From JBBRGG01 sp038240875 (GTDB lineage: Bacteria; Planctomycetota; Phycisphaerae; Phycisphaerales; UBA1924): DNA of 49,327 nt. Within the stretch, counting starts at the first letter, position 1, and each line of letters begins with the position of its first letter. The position numbers were made by a program, and so were the translations under genes. The notes beneath the pieces were generated by a model, which ran no database searches, was not told where the DNA came from, and saw nothing but the letters and a program-made list of their open reading frames with translations. Where the stretch lies: NCBI GenBank assembly GCA_038240875.1, contig JBBRGG010000002.1, forward strand, positions 1 through 49,327, in the 5' to 3' direction. Of this stretch, positions 1 to 9,126 are shown in pieces.

Positions 1-610
1 TATGGATCGCCTCCAAAATCCGATAATCCGCTTTGGGAATGAAATAAGGCCCGGGTGAAGTCACGGCACCAATCAAGTTAAAAGTTGACTCGCGTTGCGA
101 CCCCGTTTGTACGCTCGCCAAAGGATTGGGCAGCAAGCGCCGCATCAGTATCTGCAATTCGTTCACCAACTGCTCGCTCGTTCGCCCTTGTGCAGGTACA
201 CGGCCTAACTGCGGAATCTCAATAAACCCTCGCGCATCCACCGTCAACTCATACACCTCAGGCTGCCCAAAGCTAACCCAGTCATACAGCGTCGCTCTCA
301 GCGTGTCGCCAGGACCAAAGCGGTACGCCCGTGGCTTTGGAATCAGGTCTTCAGACGTCGGATCGGAATACTCGACCAAGTCGCCACTGTCGTCTTCGAT
401 GCTCGCGATGCGGTCAAGAATCGGCATCTTTGTAGGGGTATGCTCCCAACGCCCAACTACGCTCGGATTCATGTACGAATCCGCTTCGCAGCCAAAGAGC
501 CCTGCGCTCGCGCCAGCAAGCAATGCCAGCGCTGCCGCCCGCGCTCCATGCGTGACAGCATGCGACTTGTTCGTGCGGACGTCCCGATTGTCCTGTTCCG
601 GCTTCGACAC
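1..610 (-). CDS. Polysaccharide export lipoprotein, Wza/SLBB type (3' end cut by window)
   Basis: Outer-envelope polysaccharide export protein; the gene runs off the left edge, so only about 203 N-terminal residues are seen. A GTG start at 610 is chosen because AAGGAG lies just upstream. Residues 22-41 form a lipoprotein signal ending in L-F-G-C (Cys41). After a spacer, the export domain begins around FGPGDTLRATLYDW and continues with the family pattern VDARGFIEIPQLGRV, then a long helix and VTSPGPYFIPKADYRI, the start of an SLBB-type segment. Family knowledge: such proteins form the outer-membrane or periplasmic part of capsule and exopolysaccharide exporters. Partner genes (Wzc-like kinase, glycosyltransferases) would lie to the left, outside the window. 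It is divergent from lipA. Confidence 0.8.
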   Translation of the reverse strand, partial: MSKPEQDNRDVRTNKSHAVTHGARAAALALLAGASAGLFGCEADSYMNPSVVGRWEHTPTKMPILDRIASIEDDSGDLVEYSDPTSEDLIPKPRAYRFGPGDTLRATLYDWVSFGQPEVYELTVDARGFIEIPQLGRVPAQGRTSEQLVNELQILMRRLLPNPLASVQTGSQRESTFNLIGAVTSPGPYFIPKADYRILEAIH

Positions 611-1108
611 ACGCAACTCCTTCTCAGCCACTCACGATCCTTGGCTCAAACCAACGCTCGGTCCAAACCAACGACAGTTCCATCGTCTCGACTTGTCTCG
701 CATCACTCAAACAACATCTAACCTAAACACCTCGTTGCGATAGTCTCGCAGATACATATAGGCATGGTTTCCAGGTATGATCGCCTACATCACCAAAAGC
801 AACACGCCACAGTCAACTCAGCTTCAACCAATCTTCAAATAGTATACAAACGTGATCCGAACCGTCGCCTGATCACTCGTCAAAATAGTTCCCGGACTAC
901 GGATCGACTCAATGAGGGCCACCAATTCAACATGGGTTGTTCTTTTTGGTGCATGATCGGTACCTGAGAGCAATTTTTTTTATTCAATACATGCTCGCGC
1001 ATGCAGCATGCCTCGAATTCACTTCTCCCCCATTCTGCCCAACGCTCTGTGCGATCACCTACGCACCTAACCCTTCGCAGGTTTGTGGCATTCCTACACT
1101 CTTTCTCA
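611..1108. other. Divergent intergenic region, export lipoprotein / lipA
   Basis: About 500 bases between divergent genes, lower in GC than the flanks. Short open frames here lack family resemblance and coding bias. A run of eight T lies at 973-980. At about 991-1010 there are overlapping copies of GCATGC that can fold locally. I see no tRNA and no convincing -35/-10 pair; promoters for both genes are presumably here. Confidence 0.4.
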
Positions 1109-2299
1109 ATGGACGACTCTACCACCACCGGCCTTCACACAAACCCAGGCCAATCAACCGCCAACGGTCTCCCGGCATCTTCTGCTTTTCCCAGCGAAGC
1201 GGCTCTCGCTCGCACCCTTGCTCGCCACCCAAGGCCCCTCGGCGGCGATCCTCTCCGCCAGATGGATGCGCCGCTCTTTAGCCTTTCCTCTCTCGTTCTC
1301 AACAACAAAGAAGGTGTCTCCCACGCCCTCCCCAAGAAAAAGCCCGACTGGCTTCGCGCCAAAGTCCCGGGCGGCCCAGGCTACCAACGCCTGAAGTCAA
1401 TCCTCACCGAACATCGACTCCACACTGTCTGCGAAGAAGCAAACTGTCCAAACATGGGCGAATGCTGGGCACGCGGCGTCGCCACCATCATGATCCTGGG
1501 CGACACCTGCACCCGCGCCTGTGGTTTCTGCAACGTCAAAACCGGTAAGCCCAACCCCATCGACAAAGATGAACCCCGCCGCGTCGCTCAAAGCCTGCGC
1601 CTGATGTGGGAAGGCGCCAACATGAAGCACATCGTCATCACGAGCGTCAATCGCGACGAGCTCGCCGATGGCGGCGCAGGCATCTGGGCCGAAACCATCA
1701 TCCGCTCTCGCGAAGCCTGCCCCGGACTCTCGATCGAAGTCCTCATCCCCGATTTTGTTGGCAACTGGGGCGCGCTGCAAATGGTGATCGACGCCAAGCC
1801 GCACATTATCAATCACAATCTCGAAACCGTGCGTCGTATGTACCCCGCCGTGCGCCCGAGCGCGAAGTTTGACCGCTCTCTCGAACTGCTTCGCCGAGTT
1901 AAAGAACAAGGCGGCGTCGCCAAAACCGGTATCATGGTTGGCATCGGTGAGAAAGATGATGAAGTCATCGCGCTCATGGACGACCTGCAACAGGCAACCC
2001 GCGTCAAGCGATCCGATGGATCTTCCAATCCTGTCAACGATTCATGCGACATTCTCACCATCGGCCAATATCTCCAGCCCACCCGCAACCATCTTCCCGT
2101 CGACCGCTGGGTCACCCCCGAGCAATTCAAAGGCTTCCAAACCGAAGGCCTCGCTCGTGGTTTCAAAGTCGTCGAATCCGGCCCCTTGGTCCGTAGCAGC
2201 TACCACGCCGACCACCAAGCAGACGAGCTCACCGATGTGATGGACGAACGCGAACGCCACAACCGCACGCAGATGAACAAGCTTCTGGGCAACGGGTAA
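1109..2299 (+). CDS. lipA: Lipoyl synthase
   Basis: Radical SAM enzyme that inserts two sulfurs into protein-bound octanoyl groups to make lipoyl cofactors. The auxiliary cluster motif C-x4-C-x5-C (CEEANCPNMGEC), the radical SAM motif CTRACGFC and the C-terminal RSSY motif are all intact. The conserved core starts near KKPDWLRAKVPGG, so about 75 residues precede it with the ATG at 1109; an internal ATG at 1262 is the alternative. Neither start has a clear ribosome site. A roughly 12-residue polar insert (KRSDGSSNPVND) sits before the LTIGQYLQPT strand. The HD-GYP gene follows after 8 bases and is probably co-transcribed. Function is certain, start is not. Confidence 0.93.
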   Translation: MDDSTTTGLHTNPGQSTANGLPASSAFPSEAALARTLARHPRPLGGDPLRQMDAPLFSLSSLVLNNKEGVSHALPKKKPDWLRAKVPGGPGYQRLKSILTEHRLHTVCEEANCPNMGECWARGVATIMILGDTCTRACGFCNVKTGKPNPIDKDEPRRVAQSLRLMWEGANMKHIVITSVNRDELADGGAGIWAETIIRSREACPGLSIEVLIPDFVGNWGALQMVIDAKPHIINHNLETVRRMYPAVRPSAKFDRSLELLRRVKEQGGVAKTGIMVGIGEKDDEVIALMDDLQQATRVKRSDGSSNPVNDSCDILTIGQYLQPTRNHLPVDRWVTPEQFKGFQTEGLARGFKVVESGPLVRSSYHADHQADELTDVMDERERHNRTQMNKLLGNG

Positions 2300-2307
2300 G
2301 GTATGTC

Positions 2308-2964
2308 ATGGACCTCGACCTCATTCGCGGCTTCGTCGGCATGCTCGAAGCCAAAGACATCTCTACCGCCGCTCACACCTGGCGCGTCGTTCTCTATGCA
2401 CGCGCGCTCGCCGAACGCTTCACCGCCGACCACGCCTTCCTGCTACGCCTCACCTTCGCCGCCGCGCTGCACGACGTTGGCAAGATCGATATCCCCGAAA
2501 GTATTCTTCGCAAGCCCGGCCCACTTGACGCCGTTGAACGCGCCATCATGGAACGCCACGCAATCCTCGGCTGGGAACGCCTTCGCCGAATGGACGAAGC
2601 CGACCAACTCATCCTCGACCTGGTCCGCCATCACCATGAACGCTGGGATGGCCTTGGCTACCCTGACAAACTCACCCTCGAAGCCATCCCCGTCGCCGCC
2701 CGCTATTTTTCCGTCGTCGATAGCTTCGATGCGATGACAAGTTTTCGTCCTTACCGCACCGACGTCGGCGTTGACGCCGCCCGTCGCGCAATCATCGAGC
2801 TTCAAGCTGGCATAGGCACACGCTACTGCGCCGACGCCGTCGAAGCCTTTACCGAGCTCTACCACACCGGCTCTCTCGACTGGATCTTGCATTACTACAA
2901 CGACCAGTGCGAAGTTCCCGATTACACCGCCCTACGCGAAACCGACAAACTTCGCCCGCGTTAA
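2308..2964 (+). CDS. HD-GYP domain phosphohydrolase
   Basis: A 218-residue stand-alone HD-GYP protein. Visible metal-ligand motifs are H23, H55-D56 (LHDVGKI), H84, the H108-H110 cluster, and the signature HHERWDGLGYP with GYP at 117-119; FDAMTSFRPYR follows, as in the family. Known members hydrolyse cyclic di-GMP to GMP or pGpG. There is no receiver or sensor domain in this protein, so how it is controlled is not visible. It starts 8 bases after lipA. The family assignment is firm; the c-di-GMP substrate is inferred from family knowledge. Confidence 0.88.
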   Translation: MDLDLIRGFVGMLEAKDISTAAHTWRVVLYARALAERFTADHAFLLRLTFAAALHDVGKIDIPESILRKPGPLDAVERAIMERHAILGWERLRRMDEADQLILDLVRHHHERWDGLGYPDKLTLEAIPVAARYFSVVDSFDAMTSFRPYRTDVGVDAARRAIIELQAGIGTRYCADAVEAFTELYHTGSLDWILHYYNDQCEVPDYTALRETDKLRPR

Positions 2965-3006
2965 TAGATCGAAGGCAATGCTCGATAGTTCTGCTATTCT
3001 TTCTCC

Positions 3007-3831
3007 ATGCTCACCAACTCACTCCGCATCAACCCAAGCTCCAAAGTTCGCCTCGCCGACATCGATCCGCGCAGCGCGCCCGGCTTTGACGAAGCTGAAA
3101 AAAGCATCGCCAAGGCTCGTGCCCTCGCCGAACTCACCGACAACGTGCAAGCCTGCGCCGAGCTGCAATACCGCATGTACGCCGAGAACAAACACGGCAT
3201 CCTCTTCGTCCTCCAAGGCATGGACACCAGCGGCAAAGATGGCGTCATCCGCCACGTCTTCAGTGGCTTAAATCCCCAAGGCTGCCACGTCACCAGCTTC
3301 AAAAGACCATCTGAATACGAAGCCGATCGCGATTACCTCTGGCGCATCCACGCTGCCACCCCGCCCCGTGGCGAGATCGCCGTCTTTAACCGCGCCCACT
3401 ACGAAGACGTCCTCATCGTCCGTGTTCATAACTTCGTCCCCCAAACCATCTGGGAGCCCCGCTACGAAGCGATCAATCAGTTCGAGCAATACCTCGCCAA
3501 CAACCACATCACGATCATCAAGATCATGCTGCATATCTCCAAAGATGAACAGAAAGAACGCCTCCAGGCCCGCCTCGACGACCCTAGGAAAAACTGGAAA
3601 TTCAACCCGGCAGACCTCGCCGAACGCAAATTCTGGGACGCGTATCAAGAGGCGTACGAAGCCGTACTTTCTCGCTGTTCAACAGAGCACGCGCCTTGGT
3701 ACGTGGTACCCGCTGACCGAAAGTGGTATCGCAATTGGGCTGTTTCCAAGATCCTGCGCGACACGCTGGAATCGCTCAACATCAAGTTCCCGCCGCCGAT
3801 GTGCGATGTCTCCAAAATCACTATCGAGTGA
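3007..3831 (+). CDS. ppk2: Polyphosphate kinase 2 family protein
   Basis: Phosphotransferase of the PPK2 family, which moves phosphate between polyphosphate and nucleotides. Walker A is GMDTSGKDG (71-79), Walker B lies around FNRAHYEDVL (127-136), and the basic lid is ERLQARLDDPRKNWKF (184-199). The length (274 residues, one domain) and the sequence between motifs resemble the branch that uses AMP and ADP (class III), but the subclass is an inference. The start fits the family N-terminus, although no strong ribosome site is seen. It ends convergent with the oligopeptidase gene across a shared terminator. Confidence 0.9.
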   Translation: MLTNSLRINPSSKVRLADIDPRSAPGFDEAEKSIAKARALAELTDNVQACAELQYRMYAENKHGILFVLQGMDTSGKDGVIRHVFSGLNPQGCHVTSFKRPSEYEADRDYLWRIHAATPPRGEIAVFNRAHYEDVLIVRVHNFVPQTIWEPRYEAINQFEQYLANNHITIIKIMLHISKDEQKERLQARLDDPRKNWKFNPADLAERKFWDAYQEAYEAVLSRCSTEHAPWYVVPADRKWYRNWAVSKILRDTLESLNIKFPPPMCDVSKITIE

Positions 3832-3905
3832 AAGTTTTGCTTTCGCCTTCACCCAATGCCGAACCACGAATCCCGAACCACGAATGCCTCGGTCTTACAA
3901 ACAAA

Positions 3906-3931
3906 AAACCTCTCTCACGCGAGAGAGGTTT
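3906..3931. terminator. Bidirectional terminator between ppk2 and the oligopeptidase gene
   Basis: Perfect 11-bp stem AAACCTCTCTC / GAGAGAGGTTT around an ACGC loop, flanked by an A-run on the left and a T-rich tract on the right. It therefore has intrinsic-terminator form on both strands, which suits the convergent genes on either side. Confidence 0.85.
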
Positions 3932-3957
3932 CTTCATTACACTCTTCAACCCAACTC

Positions 3958-6498
3958 TTACTTCGCCGTCACCGTGTACTGGCTCCCCGCAAATGGCTTG
4001 AGCAAACTCTCAATCTCTACCATTGATCCATCCGCGAGCGTCACGGTCGCTTCGCCGCCATCGACCGAAACATCCACCTTCGCCACACCCTTGACCTTCT
4101 CAAGTTCCGTCTTGACGTGGTCGGCACACAACTCACACGTCATCCCCTTGACCTTCAGATTGACCTTCAGTAAAACCGTGCGCACCCCCGCCGCATTCAC
4201 AGCATTCAATGCGACAGCACCAGGCGTATCCATCTCCGCTGCAGCCGCAGGCTTCTGGATCCGGTCCATCACGCCAAGCTGCCACATCAGGAACATCCGC
4301 TTATCAACAATATCGCGAAGTCGAAGGTTCAATGGCTTACCGCCGCCATGCCCCGAATCACGATCAACCCACAGGATCACCGGCTTCTCCGCCGAGTTGC
4401 TCGACGTAGCAGCCTGCAAGCGTGCCGCCATCTTGCGTGCGTGCATCGGGTGCACCCGCGTGTCGTTCTCACCCGCCGTGAGGAAGACTGCTGGATACGC
4501 CGTCCCCGCCAAGACTTTCTGATAAGGCGAGTATTCATTCAACCATGCAAACGCCTTCGCACCAGCCTCCGGCTCATCAACCGCGCCATACTCCGGCACC
4601 CAGTACCGCGCCATCAAAAAGCTCTGATACCGAAGCATGTCCAGCAAAGGCACATCGATAATCACCGCGCGAAACAACTCGGGCCGCTGCGTCACCGCAG
4701 TCCCCGTCAGCAACCCGCCATTGCTCCCGCCCGAGATCGCCAACCTTGACGTGCTCGTGTACTTGGAATCAATCAACCACTGCGCCGCGGCGTAAAAGTC
4801 ATCAAACACATTCTGCTTGTTCTCACGCATCCCACCCTCGTGCCACGCCTGCCCATACTCGCCACCGCCCCGCAAGTTGGGCATCGCAAAGACGCCGCCC
4901 ATCTCAAACCACGGGAACAACGTCGCTGAAAAGAATGGCGTAGATGAAATCCCAAACCCGCCATAGCCGTACAAAATCGTCGGGTTGTCGCCATTGAGCA
5001 CGAGCCCTTTTTTGTGCACGATAAACATCGTCACAGGCGTGCCGTCTTTGCTCGAATACGTCACCTGCTTCACTTCAACAGTCGTCGGATCAATTGGTAC
5101 GTTGGGCCGCTCCCACACCACCGGTTCCGCATCCGGCTTCGCAAGATCAATCCGGAAGATCGTGCTCGGATAGTTAAAGCTCGTGAACGAAATGAATGCC
5201 TCGGTGCGGTCTTCGCGCGTCGAGATTCCGCCTGAGCCAATCCCAGGCAGCGTAAGATCACCCATGGGCTTGCCATCCATCGTAAACAAACGAAGCTTCG
5301 TCGTCGCCTTCTCTTCATATCCGGCAACAATCAACCCCTTGGCGATGTTGTACGTCTCAAGCACCGCGTCCTTGCGCTCCGCGATCAATTCCTTCCACTT
5401 CGTCTCACCTGGATTGTTCAGGTCTACCGCGATCAGGCGCTTGTTGGTCGCGCCATAATTCGTGAGCATGTACAGCGTGTCCCCTTCGATCGCACCACCG
5501 AAGGTGTTGGGCGCGCCAACCTTGATCTCAACTTTGTTGAATTGGCCGGTCTTCCGCCATTCATCCAAGCTCACCGCCCAAATGTCGTTGCTGCTCGTCC
5601 CCGTCCAATAGTACAGAACCAACCACTTGCCATCCCGGCTGACCGTCGCCCCCGGGCCCCATGTCGTCGCGAGCTTCGCGTTTTCCTCAGGGAAATACTG
5701 CCGGAAGAGCAGTGGATCGCCCATCGGATTAGTCCCGAGCGTGTGATACCGGATCTGCGACGAATATGGGTTCTTGACGTCGGCGAGCTTTCGATAGAAA
5801 AAGCCCGAGTTATCTGGCATCCATTCTATCACGCCCGCGCGATTCTCTATTTGCGTGGGCTGCCACTTCCTCGTCGCCACGTCCATCACATATATCGTCG
5901 TGTTCTCATCACCCGAGCGATACAACCCAAACGCCAACAACTTGCCATCCTGCGATGGATAAAGCCCGCCCAACGCCGTTAAACCCGATGGATCAATCTG
6001 CGCCGGATCAAGCAGCAACCGTGGCGTGCCATTGGCACCCTCACGCACGAACACTCGTGGCTGGTTCTCTTTCCCTTCCCGCTTGGTGTAAAAGTAATAC
6101 TTCCCCTTCATAGTCGGCGCCGACACCGACCCAATCTGCAGCAAAGGCCGCAACAGGTCCTCAACCACCGATCGCCCCGCCAGCCCATCCAGCAGCGCCC
6201 GCGTGTGCGCGTTCTGAGCATCGGTCCACGCCGAAACTTCTTCCGTGACCTTGCCCATCTCCGCTGGGTTGGTGTTGTCTCCTTCCAGCCAGCGATAGGG
6301 ATCGGTGATCTCTACGCCATGAATCGTCTCCTTCACGTCGTCAACCCGCGTCGCAGGTAACGCCAACGCGGGACCCGCCGCTGGCGTAACTGAAGTTTGC
6401 GCAAACGCGATGCTCCCCATCACCAGCGCAACAGGCGTTAACACAGCAACCGCAAGTCGAGAGTTCGCAATTCGAAATTTCGCACATTTAAAGTTCAT
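3958..6498 (-). CDS. Secreted prolyl oligopeptidase (S9A) fused to a C-terminal HMA domain
   Basis: Serine peptidase with a beta-propeller followed by an alpha/beta hydrolase domain. The ATG at 6498 is chosen because GGAG lies 5 bases upstream; an upstream ATG at 6525 lacks this. With that start (846 residues) a signal peptide ends near SIAFAQ. The catalytic triad is Ser592 (SGGSNGG), Asp679 (AGENDTR) and His717 (DSGHGGG). Residues about 777-846 are a heavy-metal-associated domain with GMTCELC (Cys788 and Cys791) and the KGVAKVDVSVDGGEATVTL pattern of MerP/CopZ-like domains. The frame is continuous across the junction through an Ala-rich linker, so this is one fused protein. Family S9A cleaves short peptides after proline. 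The metal link is an inference from the domain. The gene is monocistronic. Confidence 0.92.
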   Translation of the reverse strand: MNFKCAKFRIANSRLAVAVLTPVALVMGSIAFAQTSVTPAAGPALALPATRVDDVKETIHGVEITDPYRWLEGDNTNPAEMGKVTEEVSAWTDAQNAHTRALLDGLAGRSVVEDLLRPLLQIGSVSAPTMKGKYYFYTKREGKENQPRVFVREGANGTPRLLLDPAQIDPSGLTALGGLYPSQDGKLLAFGLYRSGDENTTIYVMDVATRKWQPTQIENRAGVIEWMPDNSGFFYRKLADVKNPYSSQIRYHTLGTNPMGDPLLFRQYFPEENAKLATTWGPGATVSRDGKWLVLYYWTGTSSNDIWAVSLDEWRKTGQFNKVEIKVGAPNTFGGAIEGDTLYMLTNYGATNKRLIAVDLNNPGETKWKELIAERKDAVLETYNIAKGLIVAGYEEKATTKLRLFTMDGKPMGDLTLPGIGSGGISTREDRTEAFISFTSFNYPSTIFRIDLAKPDAEPVVWERPNVPIDPTTVEVKQVTYSSKDGTPVTMFIVHKKGLVLNGDNPTILYGYGGFGISSTPFFSATLFPWFEMGGVFAMPNLRGGGEYGQAWHEGGMRENKQNVFDDFYAAAQWLIDSKYTSTSRLAISGGSNGGLLTGTAVTQRPELFRAVIIDVPLLDMLRYQSFLMARYWVPEYGAVDEPEAGAKAFAWLNEYSPYQKVLAGTAYPAVFLTAGENDTRVHPMHARKMAARLQAATSSNSAEKPVILWVDRDSGHGGGKPLNLRLRDIVDKRMFLMWQLGVMDRIQKPAAAAEMDTPGAVALNAVNAAGVRTVLLKVNLKVKGMTCELCADHVKTELEKVKGVAKVDVSVDGGEATVTLADGSMVEIESLLKPFAGSQYTVTAK

Positions 6499-6722
6499 GC
6501 TGTCTCCAGATAGCAGGCAAATCAAACCTCAATCCAACCAAATCTCAAGCGGCAAAGAACGCAGCCGTTACGCGCGCCCAACATGCGCACCCAATATGCG
6601 CGCCACTCGCCACTTCCGCGACCAATCCTATGGCGATCCACGTGCCAGCATGATCATCCACAAACGCTTCAAGCTTGATAAGCCTTCGTCTTTGCCTTGG
6701 GTGGTCCGGCGGTCCCCGCCGG

Positions 6723-6787
6723 TTGCCTTTGCTTCTTGCCTTTGTTTCTGACCTTTGTTTCTTACCTTTGTTTCTTGCCTTTGCTTC
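6723..6787 (+). repeat. 13-base tandem repeat, five copies
   Basis: Five consecutive 13-base units of the form TTGCCTTTGCTTC, differing at one to three positions, and ending exactly where the REP hairpin at 6788 begins. The matching region at 18501-18590 (other strand) shows a more degenerate version with similar words. Confidence 0.85.
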
Positions 6788-6818
6788 GTGCCACCATGAT
6801 CGCTTCGATCATGGTGTG
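6788..6818 (+). repeat. REP palindrome, type A
   Basis: GTGC followed by an 11-bp perfect stem, CACCATGATCG / CGATCATGGTG, around a CTT loop. It is the same hairpin as the copies beside the RAYT gene at 40698, 40841 and 41654, some 34 kb away. Confidence 0.85.
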
Positions 6819-6887
6819 ACTTCCCGAATCATGACCCGCGTGTCTTCGCTTTCCCACTCTGCCAATTCTTCCTGATACGCTCGCCAC

Positions 6888-7364
6888 ATGAACCGCATTC
6901 GCCCAGCAACTCCCGCCGACGTGCCTCTCATTCTTGATTTCATCCGCGAACTCGCCGAATACGAGAAGGCGGTCGAGCAAGCCGTCGCCACCGCCACCAA
7001 CCTCAACGAAGACCTCTTTGGCCCAAAACCCGCCTGCGAATCCCTCATTGGCGAAATCGACGGCTCGCCCCTCGGCTTTGCACTCTTCTTCCACAACTAC
7101 TCAACTTGGATCGGGCGCAAAGGGGTGTATCTCGAAGACTTATACGTGCGACCCGCCGCCCGTGGCAAGGGCCTAGGCGAGCTCCTTCTTCGCAGCGTTG
7201 CCCAGATCGCCATCGATCGTGGCTGTAAACGCATGGAGTGGAACGTCCTCGACTGGAACACGCCAGCCTTGGATTTCTACCAAAAATTGGGAGCTATGCC
7301 CATGTCTGAATGGACCATCCACCGTGTCAGTGGCAACGCGCTCACGACGCTTGCACAGGGCTGA
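6888..7364 (+). CDS. GNAT family N-acetyltransferase, diamine acetyltransferase-like
   Basis: A 158-residue single-domain GNAT protein. The acetyl-CoA binding segment is YLEDLYVRPAARGKGLGELLL (around residues 81-101), followed by WNVLDWNTPALDFYQKLGA. These two stretches and FALFFHNYSTW closely resemble spermidine/spermine and thialysine acetyltransferases (SSAT type). The polyamine substrate is therefore a reasonable guess, not a demonstrated one. The 16 bases CACTCTGCCAATTCTT in its leader recur in the leader of acpS at about 36189. It is convergent with the CDGSH gene. Confidence 0.8.
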   Translation: MNRIRPATPADVPLILDFIRELAEYEKAVEQAVATATNLNEDLFGPKPACESLIGEIDGSPLGFALFFHNYSTWIGRKGVYLEDLYVRPAARGKGLGELLLRSVAQIAIDRGCKRMEWNVLDWNTPALDFYQKLGAMPMSEWTIHRVSGNALTTLAQG

Positions 7365-7414
7365 AAGCCTTTACATTTTCCAGTTTCTGTCAGGAGTGTT
7401 TCAGTACGTCTACT

Positions 7415-7675
7415 TCACACTTCGGTCCTCGCCTTCGTCGCGGCGTCATACGCGTACGTCTTGCTCGGGTCTTCGTCCTTGCAGGCTTTGTGCGAGCCGT
7501 CGCAAAATGGAAACTTCGCTGAAAGGCCACAGGTGCAAATCGACAGCACCTTGAGTTTCCCCGATTCATCGCGTGGCCAGGGAATCACATTCGGCGCCGA
7601 TGGCGTACCACCTGGCTCCAAATTCGGATCGACCCTGATCGGCGTAGACGACGTGAATGTAATGGCGCGTGGCAT
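7415..7675 (-). CDS. CDGSH iron-sulfur domain protein
   Basis: An 86-residue protein with one CDGSH zinc-finger-like motif, which in this family binds a [2Fe-2S] cluster through three Cys and one His. Ligands are Cys47 and Cys49 (ICTCG), Cys58 and His62 (FCDGSH). There is no transmembrane segment or signal peptide, so it is probably a soluble redox or cluster-transfer protein. It follows the N-terminal arrangement of bacterial single-motif members, with a basic/Pro-rich lead. It lies 69 bases downstream of no same-strand partner other than moxR's end on its upstream side, so it may be read with moxR. Confidence 0.85.
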   Translation of the reverse strand: MPRAITFTSSTPIRVDPNLEPGGTPSAPNVIPWPRDESGKLKVLSICTCGLSAKFPFCDGSHKACKDEDPSKTYAYDAATKARTEV

Positions 7676-7744
7676 CAGTGTTGCTTTCTAAAATATGCTT
7701 AATCGGCGGAATTGTAAAGTTTTACACTTAATCTCAAACACGCC

Positions 7745-8671
7745 TCACACCGGGCTGGGTACGGATCGCAAAATCGACCCAAGCACATCTTCGGCCTTCT
7801 CCGTCGACGCGCCAAGGCTGCTTCGTGCAATCACGCGGTGTGCGCACACACTTGTCACATTATCGATGATGTCCTCGGTGATCGCGTAATCCCGGCCTAG
7901 CGCAAGTGCAGTTGCACGACTCGCTTGTGCTAGCGCCAACGCGCCTCGTGGCGACAACCCAAGCTGCAACGCCGAACTCGTCCGCGTCGCGTTCGCAAAC
8001 GCAACGATGTACTCAAGCAACGGCTTGCTCACCTTGACCCGATCAACCTGCTTCTGCAAATCAACGATGTCGCTCGCGTGCAACACCGGCTTTAATGTGT
8101 GCAAAGGCTCGGCACTTGGACGCAAATCCAACACTCGTGCTTCCTGCTGTGGCGTTGGATACCCAAGCTTCAGCCGCATCAGGAATCGGTCAAGCTGATT
8201 CTCCGGCAAGAGGTACGTTCCCTCAAAGTCAAAGGGATTTTGTGTCGCAACTACCATGAACGGTTGAATCAATTCATACACACGGCTATCAATCGAAACC
8301 GTACCGTCGCTCATCGCTTCCAATAGAGCCGCCTGGGTTCGCGGCGGCGTGCGATTAATCTCGTCGGCGAGAACTATGTTCGCGAAAATCGGCCCGCGCT
8401 TAAAGGTAAACTCGCCACTCGCTTTGTCGTAAATGCTGACCCCAAGCACGTCTGAAGGCATCATGTCCGGGGTAAGCTGGATGCGAGTGAATTGGCAGTC
8501 AATCGAACGCGCAAGTGCTGTAGCCAGCACGGTCTTGCCAACGCCGGGCACGTCCTCGATTAAAAGGTGTCCACGCGCAAGCAAGCAACGAATCACGCGA
8601 TCGACCGCGGCTATATCGCCGAGGAAAACTGTCGCGATGCTTTCCCTTAATCGGCTCAACGCGTCGAGCAT
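7745..8671 (-). CDS. MoxR-family AAA+ ATPase
   Basis: A 308-residue MoxR ATPase. Walker A is DVPGVGKT (40-47), Walker B is VLADEINR (100-107), followed by sensor 1 in VVATQNPFDFEGTYLLPENQLDRF, a MoxR hallmark, and the C-terminal lid. These ATPases act as chaperones in assembly of metalloenzymes or surface complexes, usually next to DUF58 and von Willebrand-domain genes. None of those partners is adjacent here: upstream is a 486-base intergenic stretch and downstream is the CDGSH gene. The only hint of a partner is thus the downstream iron-sulfur protein, which is weak evidence. Confidence 0.9.
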   Translation of the reverse strand: MLDALSRLRESIATVFLGDIAAVDRVIRCLLARGHLLIEDVPGVGKTVLATALARSIDCQFTRIQLTPDMMPSDVLGVSIYDKASGEFTFKRGPIFANIVLADEINRTPPRTQAALLEAMSDGTVSIDSRVYELIQPFMVVATQNPFDFEGTYLLPENQLDRFLMRLKLGYPTPQQEARVLDLRPSAEPLHTLKPVLHASDIVDLQKQVDRVKVSKPLLEYIVAFANATRTSSALQLGLSPRGALALAQASRATALALGRDYAITEDIIDNVTSVCAHRVIARSSLGASTEKAEDVLGSILRSVPSPV

Positions 8672-8715
8672 GGGCCCCTTTGTGCCGAACGAAACACGAG
8701 GGTGGTTCGTGAGGC

Positions 8716-8730
8716 GTGCGTAGTACGCAC
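8716..8730. promoter_or_regulatory. 15-base palindrome in the moxR leader (candidate operator)
   Basis: GTGCGTA-G-TACGCAC, a perfect inverted repeat centred 52 bases upstream of the moxR start. The position fits a repressor site; nothing in the sequence names the regulator. Confidence 0.4.
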
Positions 8731-9126
8731 CATGGTTTGTTGTATGCCGATAAATACTTTCCCAAGTGAATCTGGCATAGGTGCAAAGAACTTAGTATAG
8801 CGGCGTCTTGGGTTTAGATGGCACAGGTAAAGTATCTTCATCGGCTTTGGTCAGGTAGGGGCGTGCTCTAAGAAAATGGGGGGCAATCGCGCCTTTGCAG
8901 TGGATTGGCGATGCGCCAGCTCGAAAGTTCTGATACTCTTTAGGTTCAGATACTTGCGTGCCAGCGTGCGGGGCAATAAGTTCTGACAGGTGGTTTGGGA
9001 CCTTAAGAAAAAGTATGGCTGAGACACTTTGGTTGAGACAGTTCGGCGTGCTGTGTAAAGGTTTGTTTGTGTTCAGATTATGATCAAGTTTGATTAAAAG
9101 TTTAGTGGGGGATGAGGAGTGTTACG

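Larger units (their letters stand above)
6681..6830 (+). repeat. Dispersed repeat, copy 1 (tandem array plus REP hairpin)
   Basis: A block starting near GCCTTCGTCTTTGCCTTGGG, continuing through a GC-rich stretch, a 13-base tandem array and a REP hairpin, and ending in GTGTGACTTC. The same order of elements occurs on the opposite strand at 18461-18617. The similarity extends well beyond the hairpin, so this looks like one mobile or duplicated unit of about 140-150 bases. It lies between the oligopeptidase start and the GNAT gene. Confidence 0.7.

Noticed and set aside
126..743. Open frame of about 205 codons on the plus strand
   Set aside because: It is antisense to the clearly coding export lipoprotein and encodes no family pattern; it arises from codon bias on the other strand.
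7745..8671. MoxR as part of a DUF58/vWA operon
   Set aside because: Neither neighbour encodes such domains; the gene stands alone apart from the CDGSH gene downstream.
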